Origin: Alkalinema sp. FACHB-956
GTDB lineage: Bacteria > Cyanobacteriota > Cyanobacteriia > Leptolyngbyales > Leptolyngbyaceae
Direction of reading: 5' to 3'
Length of the DNA stretch: 64,000 nt
NCBI RefSeq assembly: GCF_014697025.1
Contig: NZ_JACJRC010000012.1
Location: 62,001-126,000 of the forward strand
Positions 36,783 to 45,333 of this stretch are shown here, one piece after another. The stretch's first letter is position 1. Each line of letters begins with the position of its first letter. Made by a program: the position numbers and the translations under genes. The notes below the pieces were generated by a model that ran no database searches, was not told where the DNA came from, and saw only the letters and a list, made by a program, of their open reading frames with translations.

Positions 36783-39700
36783 ATGTCAAATAATGAGTGG
36801 CTCCAGATCGCCCAGCAATTGCACGATGAACTCAATGTCATTAAACGCGATGCGCTTGTGCCCTATGTGATCTCCCAGGATGCGGAGGTGGAAAACGAGC
36901 GGGAGTTGTATGAGCAATTGCTAATTGATGTAGAAATGGGCAGTTGTGGCAAGGCATCCAGAATCGGCGAAGCGATCGCGGCGGCCCAGCTTTATTTCCA
37001 CCGCTATTTTGTCAATCTAGAAAAGATTACTCCAAACGATCCTGAAGGGACTAAGCGCACCCTCAAAACCTATTGGCAATGGATGAAAAATTATCGGGTG
37101 TGGGAAGCTAACCGCAAGGTGTTTCTCTATCCGGAAAACTATATTCGCCCAGAACTGCGAGACACTAAAACCCCCGCCTTTAAAACCTTAGAAGACGATC
37201 TCTTGCAGGGCGAAATCACTGAAGATGCCGTGCAACGAGCCTATCAAAAATATTTGGATGAGTACACAGAAGTGTCTCGCCTCACCATTGCCGGGGGCTA
37301 TGTCTACGACTCGGTGGACATGAATGTGGACATGAATAATGAGTCGGCGAAAGGTCTGGTGCTGTTTGGGCGGACTAAAACCGATCCGCGCCGCTACTAT
37401 TACCGCATGGCGCAATTTTTAGGTGGTGGTAAAGCAACCACTTGGGGGCCTTGGCTGAAGGTGAATACTCAGATTGAAGCAGATAAAGTCTATCCTGTCC
37501 TTGCCTTCAATCGCGTATTTGTCTTCTGGGTGAAGCTAGAGGCGATCGCCAATAATACTAATTCCACTGCCCTCACCACCACTACCAGCGGCAACACCCA
37601 AACCGTTAGCGCCAATTCCCAGTCTGCTACCTATGTTCTTCGCATCTTTTACTCGTTCTATAACCTCAACAAAGAATGGATTCCGCCCCAGACCTTTCAG
37701 CCTAAAGATGAAACCGCTGAAAAGATCGAAATTAAGATACCAGCCGGAATCGATGTTCAAGACATCAAGAATGTTGGATTATTGGTGGAAACATCCAATA
37801 AACTGAGCGGCTTTGCTGATAGAAGCGATGTAGACCATGCAAATATTATTATTCGTTGCACCTATGAAGTTCCTGTCACGGAATATGATTTGAATTTGTA
37901 TCCCTCTCTGGTCGATACACCCTTGCCAGAAACGGGAGAACGCTTGTTTGCGATCGGGAAAGATACGAACGGAGCCTTGATTTTCCGTGCTTTTGATCAC
38001 CAAGAACAGCGATCGCTCGATCTGCGAGAATCGGCAATCCCGGAAGCGAAACAGGCCCAACTCGGTGAACTCAAAGGTTTGCTGCTGGGGTTCTGGAATG
38101 GAGCCATGACCCCAGAAAACAAGAAGGCAGTAATCGATGCCATCACCGACTTAACGGGTTATCAGCCGCTGCGACCGGAAGTCGGGAAAACCAAAACGGT
38201 TGCCTGCTATCGTACCTTTAGCCTGACGCCGGAACTGTACACGGTCAAATTATGGGGGCAGTATCCCTTTGAAAATGCCCGAACCGTTTTTCGAACGATT
38301 TTTGATGAACCAGATATTCCTGCGGATCAGATGGTGACCTTGAACACCGGCGATCAATCGACGGAAGCGCCCTGGTTTAGTTTTGACTATAAGGGAGGGA
38401 GTTTCCTCTGTAAGCCAGATATCGGCGTTTTGGGCGGGGATCTGTGGCCTAAGTCCATTCCCAGCAATACTGATGGGTTACCGAAGTGGCCCATGATTGA
38501 CGCAGCGGTACAGTTACCCCCACGCGGCACCACTCGCAAAACCTTCTTCTTTAAGAACGATCGATCCAATAGTCGCCGTCGTACGCCCCAAACCTACGTG
38601 GCCGCCGATACGTTTTCCACCGCCTCTACCTTTTCTGCAGAAACGCCGATCGCGAATACATGGGGCAAAGTAGACAACACTATTGAAAGAACAGGCATCA
38701 TCAACGCAGCCTACGTCCATAAAGACGCACAACGACTGCTAGAAATTCCCCAGGACATTGCTATCCCAAGATATCGAGACGTTCAAACGACCTATTTATT
38801 TAGTGGCAATCAGTACGTTATTTACTCCAATAACGGTGGATCGAGGTCCTACGAATGGGTTGATGAAGGCTATCCCAAACCGATCGCCGATCACCCCTAT
38901 TTCCCAGGTCGGAATCTACCCAGTTGGACTCAGATTGATGCTGTGTTTCAAGCAAAAGATCAAAAAGTCTACTTCTTTAACAACACAACAAAAACCTATC
39001 TGGTCTCTGGCTCGTCCACGGAGCGATCTATCAAAGACGATTGGGGCAGTGTAACCAAGTCAGCATTTATTAAAGATTTTAGAGCGCCCGCAGAGGACTC
39101 CGGTGCGCCCTCAGTGGATGGGGCCTTTATCGTGGGCTCGGGGGCCACTGCGACTACCTACCTGTTCAATCGTTTTCAGTATGTCAAATACACCACTGGG
39201 GCTGACTATAGTTTGATCAATGGTGCGCCCAAGCCCCATAACTTTCTAGATCTCTTGATTGATTTGGGATTTAATGCCAATAGCAAAAATGCTGCTGAAC
39301 AAAATACTCTCAGAAATGACCGAGTGATTGCATCTTACAATAAGGGATCAGAGGTCTATTTCTTCACGAGCACTCGGAATAACTACAAGTACGATCTCTC
39401 CAGTCGGCAGTTAACGGCTCTCTCAGAGGATAAGACGGAATGGTCAGCGGGTTTTGAATTGGACGGTGTGGTCTACCTGTTCGCCGGACAAAAATTAATC
39501 ACCCTACGATCGATCAGAAATGATAAAGGCGAGGTCTCCGTTGCCAGGGAGGAGGTGACGGTCACGCATAGCATTCATGGGGCCTTTGCGGGAGCGCATA
39601 CTGACAGTAATGTCTACCTGTTCCGGCAGAATGAATATATGGTGCTGCCCAAAGCGAATCTTTCAGTGCAGTCTCTTGTGGCGGCGATCGCGGCTTGGAA

Positions 39701-42700
39701 TGGCCAACTCAATGAGGAAAAATGGGGCAAGATCGGTGACAACATTGCCCGTACTGGACAAATTGATGCAGTATTTTGCGATGGGAGCAAAACCTACTTA
39801 TTTAGTGGTGATGAGTATGTCGTCTATTCGGGGAATCGCTATGGTGTGCAGCGGGAGAACTACCCCGATGCAGGCTATCCCAAAAAGCTAAAAACCAATG
39901 ACGAAAAGTTTCCCCAATGGGACAAAATGCAACCACTCCTGCAAACGTTGACGCCAACGGGTAGCCGAAGCACGATTTATTACTTTGACAATAGTAATCA
40001 AACATATGTCCAAGCGAATAATCCTGCAACGGGTGCTTTATCCAACCCCGTAGCCACCCGCTCAACTTGGGGACGAGTCCGAAATAATATTGCTGCGCAG
40101 GGTATTGTGGATGCAGCATTTGTCAAAGGCGATGCCAGCGGTAATTACCTGTTTTTAACCAGTGGCGATCAGATTTTCCGCTATACGATCTCGACACAAC
40201 TGAATGCAAACCCAACGCTGGATGCGGCCCTGAGTAATTTTGTCGATCGTGGCTACCCCAAAAAATTTACCTGGAATCGGCCTCGCATTGATGCTGCATT
40301 CACCCTGGCTGGAAAAACCTATTTGTTTGCAGGAGATCACTATTTCCGCCTAAGCGATCTCCAGAATGGCGAAATTCAGGAATTAACCAGACCGCCTAAG
40401 CTCAATCCGATTCGCCGTAATTGGGGGAACCTGCCCAGGGAGCTACTGGCGGGTGTGGATGGTGCGTTGCAGGTGGATGGTGAGGGCGAATCCCAGGACT
40501 TGTACTTGTTCCAGGGCGATCGCTACATCAAATACACTATCCAGGATGACACCAGTGCTCAGCCTTTTGAACTGGACAATGTCACCTATGAAATTGTCCG
40601 CCTGACCACTAGTGTTGCCTATCGCCTTAATCAAGAATTTTTTGTGGGAGGGCTGTCGAGGTTACTCAGTCTGGCGACGCAGCAAATTGATGATACGCCT
40701 GCCTTCAAGTTGACAGACACCTCGATTCCCCCAGGGGAGATAGCGACTACGATTAAAGTCTGGCGGGGCAAAGTCAAGGAAGAGAAATTACCCAGCAGTT
40801 TGCACTTGGACTTCTCTAGTGCCAATGGTATGTATTACTGGGAGATCTTTTTCCATGCGCCGTTCCTGATTGCCCAGGCGCTGAATTTAGGGCAACAGTT
40901 TGAATCCGCAAAGCGGTGGTATGAGTATATTTATGACCCGACGGGAGTCTTTCCGTTCTGGAAGTTTCTGCCCTTTAACCAGCCCGATCGCCCGCCGAGC
41001 GAGGCGGTTGACCAGGCGTTAATTGATGCCTATTTAACCGATCCCTTTGACCCCCACGCGATCGCGGCCCTGCGACCGATGGCCTACCGCAAAGCGATCG
41101 TCATGGCCTATCTGGATAACCTGCTGGACTGGGGCGATATGCTGTTTCAGCAATACACCCAGGAAAGCATCAATGAAGCGCGGATGCTCTATATTCTGGC
41201 CTACGATTTGTTGGGTGAGAAGCCAGAAAATCTCGGTAGCAAGCTACTGTCGGAGGATCAAAAGTATGACCAATTGCGCGCAGATGCAGGGCCGCAACGG
41301 GATGACCAATTGATTCAACAACAGTTAAGCCAATCCCATGGAGAGCAAGCCGCAGATCAACCCACCCGAAATCAACCAAGCCAAAATCAACCAAGCCAAA
41401 ATCAACCGCCGATTCGGTTAACGTTGAAGAATTTAACCGAAGGCGATCGGGACTATGACTTCCTGGTGTATCCCCTTGAGACCGAAGTAGGGACAACGCC
41501 CCATGCCAGTGTGCTCCATCCCTATTTCTTTGTGCCCGAAAATACGGTACTGCTGGACTATTGGGAGCGGGTGGAAGATCGCCTCTACAAGATTCGCCAT
41601 TGTTTGAACATTCTGGGCATTAGCCAACCGTTACCTTTATTTGAACCGCCGATCGATCCGATGGCCTTGGTGCGGGCGGTGGCTACGGGAGCGGGCCTCA
41701 GTAGCGCGATCGCGGGTCTGAATGTGCCGGTGCCCCACTACCGCTTTGAGTTCATGCTGCGGAAGGCCCAGGAATTGGCGCAAAAACTGAGTCAGTTTGG
41801 CAATGATCTGCTGTCAGCCCTGGAAAAGAAAGATGCTGAAGAACTGAGCCTGCTGCAAAATCGCCAGGAAGGCATCATCCTCAATCTCACCCGTGCGACC
41901 AAAGTGGAGCAGATCGAGGAAGCCAAATACAGTCGGCAGGCGCTGGAAGAAAGCCTCACGTCCACCACCCACCAAGCCAACAAGTACCAAGAATGGATCG
42001 ATGGGGGATTAACGGAGCTGGAATCAGCGCAAGCTGCCATGATGATTTTGGGATCTGGGTTGATGACCGCATCAGGGGTTCTCAAAATTGCGGGAGCGAT
42101 CGTCTATGGCACGCCTGAGTTTCACATTGGGCCTTTCTGCTTTGGTACCACTACCGGTGGCAAAAGCTGGGGTGAGTCGATTAGCAAGATTTCGGAAGCT
42201 CTGGAAACCTCTGGGGATGGCATTAGCATGATTGGTGACGCGATCGGAATTTTTGCTCAGCACGAGCGATCGAAGGAGGACTGGAAACTGCAAAAGGCGA
42301 TGGCTGACAGCGAAATCATTCAACTGGGGCTGCAAATCCAAGGGGCAAAGCTCCAGGAAAAAATGGCAGAGCGGGAATTGGTCATTCTGGATCAGCAAAT
42401 CGCCCAGAACGAATCCATTAGCACTTTCATGCGCGATAAGTTTGCCAATGCCCAGCTTTATCAGTGGATGGCTAGCCGTCTATCAGGGTTGTATTACCAG
42501 ACCTATCAAATGGCCTTTGACATGGCCAAAGCGGCTGAAAAAGCCTTCCAGTTTGAGCGGGGCATGAAGGAAAGCGAGGCTAATTTTATCAGTGGTTCCT
42601 ATTGGGATAGTCAACGCAAAGGCTTGATGTCTGGCGATAGCTTGGCCTTTGATTTAGACCGCATGGAAAAAGCCTACATTGACAGCAATCGTCGGGGGTT

Positions 42701-43613
42701 TGAAATTACCCAAAATATTTCTCTGCTTGACCTTGACCCGGTGGCGCTGCTGCGACTGAAGACGAAAGGCGTTTGCGAATTTGCCCTAACGGAAAGCCTG
42801 TTTGATTACGATTTTCCGGGGCACTATTGCCGCCAGATTCGCACCATTTCGCTGTCCTTTGACTTTGGCGACAATGCCCAACCCATCCTAGCGACCCTGA
42901 CCCAGCTAACCCATAAGACGGTGCTGGAACCTGACCCCAAAGCGGTGAAGTATCTGCTTGATCCGAAGGGGCAGCCACCGGAGTCTCTGCGGAGTGGCTG
43001 GAAGGCAAGCCAGCAAATTGCCCTGTCCCATGTGGATGAGAATGAAAAGAACAATGGTTTGTTTGAGTTGCGCTTTGATGACGATCGCTATTTGCCCTTT
43101 GAAAATACGGGGGCGGTTTCGACTTGGCGATTGGAATTAAATGGTAAGAAAAACAGTTATAACATCGCTGCACTGCGGGATGTGGTGATTAATCTGAAAT
43201 ACATGGCGGAACAGGGGGGACAGGTGTTTGCCAGTGCTGTGAAGGGATTGCTGAAACCCTATCCCACGGCGCGGTTCTTGGATGTGGCCCAGGAGTTTCC
43301 TGATGAATGGGCCGCGTTTTTAGAGGGTGAAGGGGATGAGTTAATCCTACCCATGAGCCGTGATCTCTTCCCCAACATGAGCAGCAGCAAGATTACGGGA
43401 ATTTTTGCTAGCTATGATCTCGTGGAACCGGGGGCGATAAGCATGATGTTGAATGGCGATAAAAACCTGATGCTCAAGGATGGGAAGTTGTTGCTAACCA
43501 ATGGTCTGAGTATCAGCAGTCGAGGTTCGGATTGGCGGTTTGTGATCAATGGCGATCGATCGATTCTCAACAACATCGGTCTTGTCTTCAGCTACAAAGC
43601 CAGCGTGACCTAA
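36783..43613 (+). CDS. Tc-toxin A subunit C-terminal half (ABC-toxin N, hemopexin repeats, TcB-binding domain)
   Basis: The protein has 2,276 residues. Residues 1-250 carry ABC_toxin_N/TcA blocks such as SRIGEAIAAAQLYFHRYF and YRVWEANRKVFLYPENYI. A neuraminidase-like region follows to about 560, then about ten hemopexin-like repeats (TYLFSGNQYVIYS, TYLFSGDEYVVYSG and others) to about 1275. TcA sequence resumes with GMYYWEIFFHAPFLIAQAL and AKRWYEYIYDPTGVFPFWKF. Residues about 1670-1960 are long helices with a hydrophobic stretch (MMILGSGLMTASGVLKIAGA) suited to the translocation channel. The rest (LYQWMASRLSGLYYQTYQMA, LLDLDPVALLRLKTKGVCEF, FDYDFPGHYCRQIRTISLSF) is the TcB-binding region. With the preceding gene it should form a pore-forming, contact-dependent delivery complex. 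Confidence 0.87.
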   Translation: MSNNEWLQIAQQLHDELNVIKRDALVPYVISQDAEVENERELYEQLLIDVEMGSCGKASRIGEAIAAAQLYFHRYFVNLEKITPNDPEGTKRTLKTYWQWMKNYRVWEANRKVFLYPENYIRPELRDTKTPAFKTLEDDLLQGEITEDAVQRAYQKYLDEYTEVSRLTIAGGYVYDSVDMNVDMNNESAKGLVLFGRTKTDPRRYYYRMAQFLGGGKATTWGPWLKVNTQIEADKVYPVLAFNRVFVFWVKLEAIANNTNSTALTTTTSGNTQTVSANSQSATYVLRIFYSFYNLNKEWIPPQTFQPKDETAEKIEIKIPAGIDVQDIKNVGLLVETSNKLSGFADRSDVDHANIIIRCTYEVPVTEYDLNLYPSLVDTPLPETGERLFAIGKDTNGALIFRAFDHQEQRSLDLRESAIPEAKQAQLGELKGLLLGFWNGAMTPENKKAVIDAITDLTGYQPLRPEVGKTKTVACYRTFSLTPELYTVKLWGQYPFENARTVFRTIFDEPDIPADQMVTLNTGDQSTEAPWFSFDYKGGSFLCKPDIGVLGGDLWPKSIPSNTDGLPKWPMIDAAVQLPPRGTTRKTFFFKNDRSNSRRRTPQTYVAADTFSTASTFSAETPIANTWGKVDNTIERTGIINAAYVHKDAQRLLEIPQDIAIPRYRDVQTTYLFSGNQYVIYSNNGGSRSYEWVDEGYPKPIADHPYFPGRNLPSWTQIDAVFQAKDQKVYFFNNTTKTYLVSGSSTERSIKDDWGSVTKSAFIKDFRAPAEDSGAPSVDGAFIVGSGATATTYLFNRFQYVKYTTGADYSLINGAPKPHNFLDLLIDLGFNANSKNAAEQNTLRNDRVIASYNKGSEVYFFTSTRNNYKYDLSSRQLTALSEDKTEWSAGFELDGVVYLFAGQKLITLRSIRNDKGEVSVAREEVTVTHSIHGAFAGAHTDSNVYLFRQNEYMVLPKANLSVQSLVAAIAAWNGQLNEEKWGKIGDNIARTGQIDAVFCDGSKTYLFSGDEYVVYSGNRYGVQRENYPDAGYPKKLKTNDEKFPQWDKMQPLLQTLTPTGSRSTIYYFDNSNQTYVQANNPATGALSNPVATRSTWGRVRNNIAAQGIVDAAFVKGDASGNYLFLTSGDQIFRYTISTQLNANPTLDAALSNFVDRGYPKKFTWNRPRIDAAFTLAGKTYLFAGDHYFRLSDLQNGEIQELTRPPKLNPIRRNWGNLPRELLAGVDGALQVDGEGESQDLYLFQGDRYIKYTIQDDTSAQPFELDNVTYEIVRLTTSVAYRLNQEFFVGGLSRLLSLATQQIDDTPAFKLTDTSIPPGEIATTIKVWRGKVKEEKLPSSLHLDFSSANGMYYWEIFFHAPFLIAQALNLGQQFESAKRWYEYIYDPTGVFPFWKFLPFNQPDRPPSEAVDQALIDAYLTDPFDPHAIAALRPMAYRKAIVMAYLDNLLDWGDMLFQQYTQESINEARMLYILAYDLLGEKPENLGSKLLSEDQKYDQLRADAGPQRDDQLIQQQLSQSHGEQAADQPTRNQPSQNQPSQNQPPIRLTLKNLTEGDRDYDFLVYPLETEVGTTPHASVLHPYFFVPENTVLLDYWERVEDRLYKIRHCLNILGISQPLPLFEPPIDPMALVRAVATGAGLSSAIAGLNVPVPHYRFEFMLRKAQELAQKLSQFGNDLLSALEKKDAEELSLLQNRQEGIILNLTRATKVEQIEEAKYSRQALEESLTSTTHQANKYQEWIDGGLTELESAQAAMMILGSGLMTASGVLKIAGAIVYGTPEFHIGPFCFGTTTGGKSWGESISKISEALETSGDGISMIGDAIGIFAQHERSKEDWKLQKAMADSEIIQLGLQIQGAKLQEKMAERELVILDQQIAQNESISTFMRDKFANAQLYQWMASRLSGLYYQTYQMAFDMAKAAEKAFQFERGMKESEANFISGSYWDSQRKGLMSGDSLAFDLDRMEKAYIDSNRRGFEITQNISLLDLDPVALLRLKTKGVCEFALTESLFDYDFPGHYCRQIRTISLSFDFGDNAQPILATLTQLTHKTVLEPDPKAVKYLLDPKGQPPESLRSGWKASQQIALSHVDENEKNNGLFELRFDDDRYLPFENTGAVSTWRLELNGKKNSYNIAALRDVVINLKYMAEQGGQVFASAVKGLLKPYPTARFLDVAQEFPDEWAAFLEGEGDELILPMSRDLFPNMSSSKITGIFASYDLVEPGAISMMLNGDKNLMLKDGKLLLTNGLSISSRGSDWRFVINGDRSILNNIGLVFSYKASVT

Positions 43614-43702
43614 TCTGACAACGAGACGTTGTGCTCGCATCATGCCGCTTACTGCGGATACAAATGCCAACAGTGAAGACATTAACTGGGAAGGTAATCA
43701 AA

Positions 43703-45199
43703 ATGCCGAAAAAGAAAGGTACCAATCGAAATCGGAAAAATCAAGAAGAAAATAAGTCAAAGGTGCAAAAAGAACACAAAAATCTTGCTTCACTGAAAAG
43801 ACAGGGGGTGAATTTGTCGGAGATAGGTGACGGATCATTGACGGTCGATCGCCCCCTGACCACCCGCACCCAACGCTCGGCTCCCGCGCGCCAAACCCGA
43901 ACCGATGACAGACCAACGTCTCGGCGAGATGTATCCCAGATGGGAAAAGTGCCCCGGAAAACGCGGCCCATTCAGGACGATGTTGATGCACGCTTGGATG
44001 AAGATCAAATTGCTGCCGATCTCGCTGCTGAACAGGAGGATTTTGATAGTCAAAATGAGGATTTCGATGCCGATCTGAACGCTTATCTCTTCACTAATCA
44101 AGCGCAAGCAGAACAGCAAGCCGAGATAGAACGGCAGGCCGAGGAAGCTCGCAAGGCGAAAGAAGAAGCAGAACAGAAGGCTGAGGAAGCCCGCAAGGCG
44201 AAAGAAGAGAAAGACCGACAGGACGAAGAAGCTCGCAAGGCGAAAGAAGAAGCAGAACGAAAAGCTGAGGAAGCCCGCAAGGCGAAAGAAGAGAAAGACC
44301 GACAGGACGAAGAAGCTCGTAAGGCGAAAGAAGAAGCAGAACAGAAGGCTGAAGAAGCCCGCAAGGCGAAAGAAAAAGCGGAACAGAAGGCTGAAGAAGC
44401 CCGCAAGGCGAAAGAAGCAGCGGAACAGAAAGCTGAAGCAGAGCGTCAGGCCCAAGAGCAGCTCGCCAAAAACGACTTGCGGCAACGCATCAGTAGTCAC
44501 GCAACCGCTAGTGCAGATTGGTTGCTCCTGACGGTGCCCCAACGCGATGCGATCGTCGATGCCGCCTATCAGGCCGCCTTTCTTTCCGACCAGCAGCGCA
44601 AGCAAATTCTCTTAAACGCGCGTCCCAAAAAAGGAACCGCCACAGAGAAGGATGCAGCTGCACAGACCAAGCTAGCTCAGACTATTCAGAGCCGTACTAC
44701 CAACGCCATTAACAAGGCAATGGACGAGGTTAAAAGAGTCGCAAAGCCGGCCAGAGACGCGCAGCGGCAAGCGAAGCTGGTTCAAGACCAAAATCTTCTG
44801 CGGAACTATATCAACGGACTCCCTGGGCCGCAAAACAATGCTAACGTCAAAGCGATCCTGCTCAGGGCCATCGACCAATTCAGCTTCAGTAACCACGCCT
44901 ACGGCACCGCCATCAGTAAGGCATACCCAGCGGATGATATCAAGCAGGCTGCTCTCCAGTGGAATGACATGCAAACTCGTGTGAATAGCCCGATTCACCC
45001 GATTCAAGTCGTGGCCAATATGCATGTTCCTGGCGGAGCGCAAACCGATCTCAAGTGGAAGGATCGAGGCAAAAACTGGGAAAGGACGAAGAATCTCGTG
45101 GCTGAAGTGGATGGTGTGAAGAACAATATTCACCTCTACACCACTGGTGGGTGGCAGGTATCCAAAAGCCAACCAAAACCCAAGGATTATTCGGATTAA
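43703..45199 (+). CDS. Coiled-coil protein with basic disordered N-terminus (Tc-locus accessory)
   Basis: The protein has 498 residues from ATG 43703, preceded by GGGAAGG. Residues 1-100 are Lys/Arg/Gln/Thr-rich and probably disordered (MPKKKGTNRNRKNQEENKSK). An acidic stretch follows. Residues 146-243 are seven perfect 14-residue repeats (AEEARKAKEEAEQK and variants), a continuous charged alpha-helix. The remaining 250 residues look globular: a helical part (QRISSHATASADWLLLTVPQ, then IQSRTTNAINKAMDEVKRVA) and a C-terminal domain (VVANMHVPGGAQTDLKWKDR, then HLYTTGGWQVSK). No known family is recognised. Its place between TcA and the 1,124-residue protein, and the similar N-terminus of that protein, suggest both are cargo or adaptors of the Tc-like apparatus. 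Confidence 0.75.
   Translation: MPKKKGTNRNRKNQEENKSKVQKEHKNLASLKRQGVNLSEIGDGSLTVDRPLTTRTQRSAPARQTRTDDRPTSRRDVSQMGKVPRKTRPIQDDVDARLDEDQIAADLAAEQEDFDSQNEDFDADLNAYLFTNQAQAEQQAEIERQAEEARKAKEEAEQKAEEARKAKEEKDRQDEEARKAKEEAERKAEEARKAKEEKDRQDEEARKAKEEAEQKAEEARKAKEKAEQKAEEARKAKEAAEQKAEAERQAQEQLAKNDLRQRISSHATASADWLLLTVPQRDAIVDAAYQAAFLSDQQRKQILLNARPKKGTATEKDAAAQTKLAQTIQSRTTNAINKAMDEVKRVAKPARDAQRQAKLVQDQNLLRNYINGLPGPQNNANVKAILLRAIDQFSFSNHAYGTAISKAYPADDIKQAALQWNDMQTRVNSPIHPIQVVANMHVPGGAQTDLKWKDRGKNWERTKNLVAEVDGVKNNIHLYTTGGWQVSKSQPKPKDYSD
44138..44431 (+). repeat. 42-bp in-frame tandem repeat, seven copies (14-residue helix units)
   Basis: Seven consecutive 42-base units start at 44138, 44180, 44222, 44264, 44306, 44348 and 44390. 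They encode AEEARKAKEEAEQK, alternating at first with xEEARKAKEEKDRQ. Fourteen residues are two heptads, so the register of a coiled coil is preserved. The A-B-A-B-A-A-A order suggests duplication of a two-unit block by unequal exchange. Confidence 0.93.
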
Positions 45200-45333
45200 A
45201 CCACTCCGATCGGGCGAATACAAACCGAATTGCTTGAGATCTAGACTCAGTGAAAATGTAGCCGATTCTTCTTATTTCTCTTTCTCTCCAGACGTTTAAT
45301 CTTTACCTATCTAAAAAGCAGCCCATTAAATCT

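Noticed and set aside
44138..44431. CRISPR-like regular repeats
   Set aside because: Units are directly adjacent with no spacers and are in-frame coding repeats. No cas genes are present.
43835..44605. Long minus-strand ORF (256 residues) with repeated Phe-rich segments, resembling a membrane protein
   Set aside because: It is the antisense of the 42-bp coiled-coil repeat array; GAA/AAG-rich codons read backwards give TTC/CTT. No ribosome site and no family resemblance.
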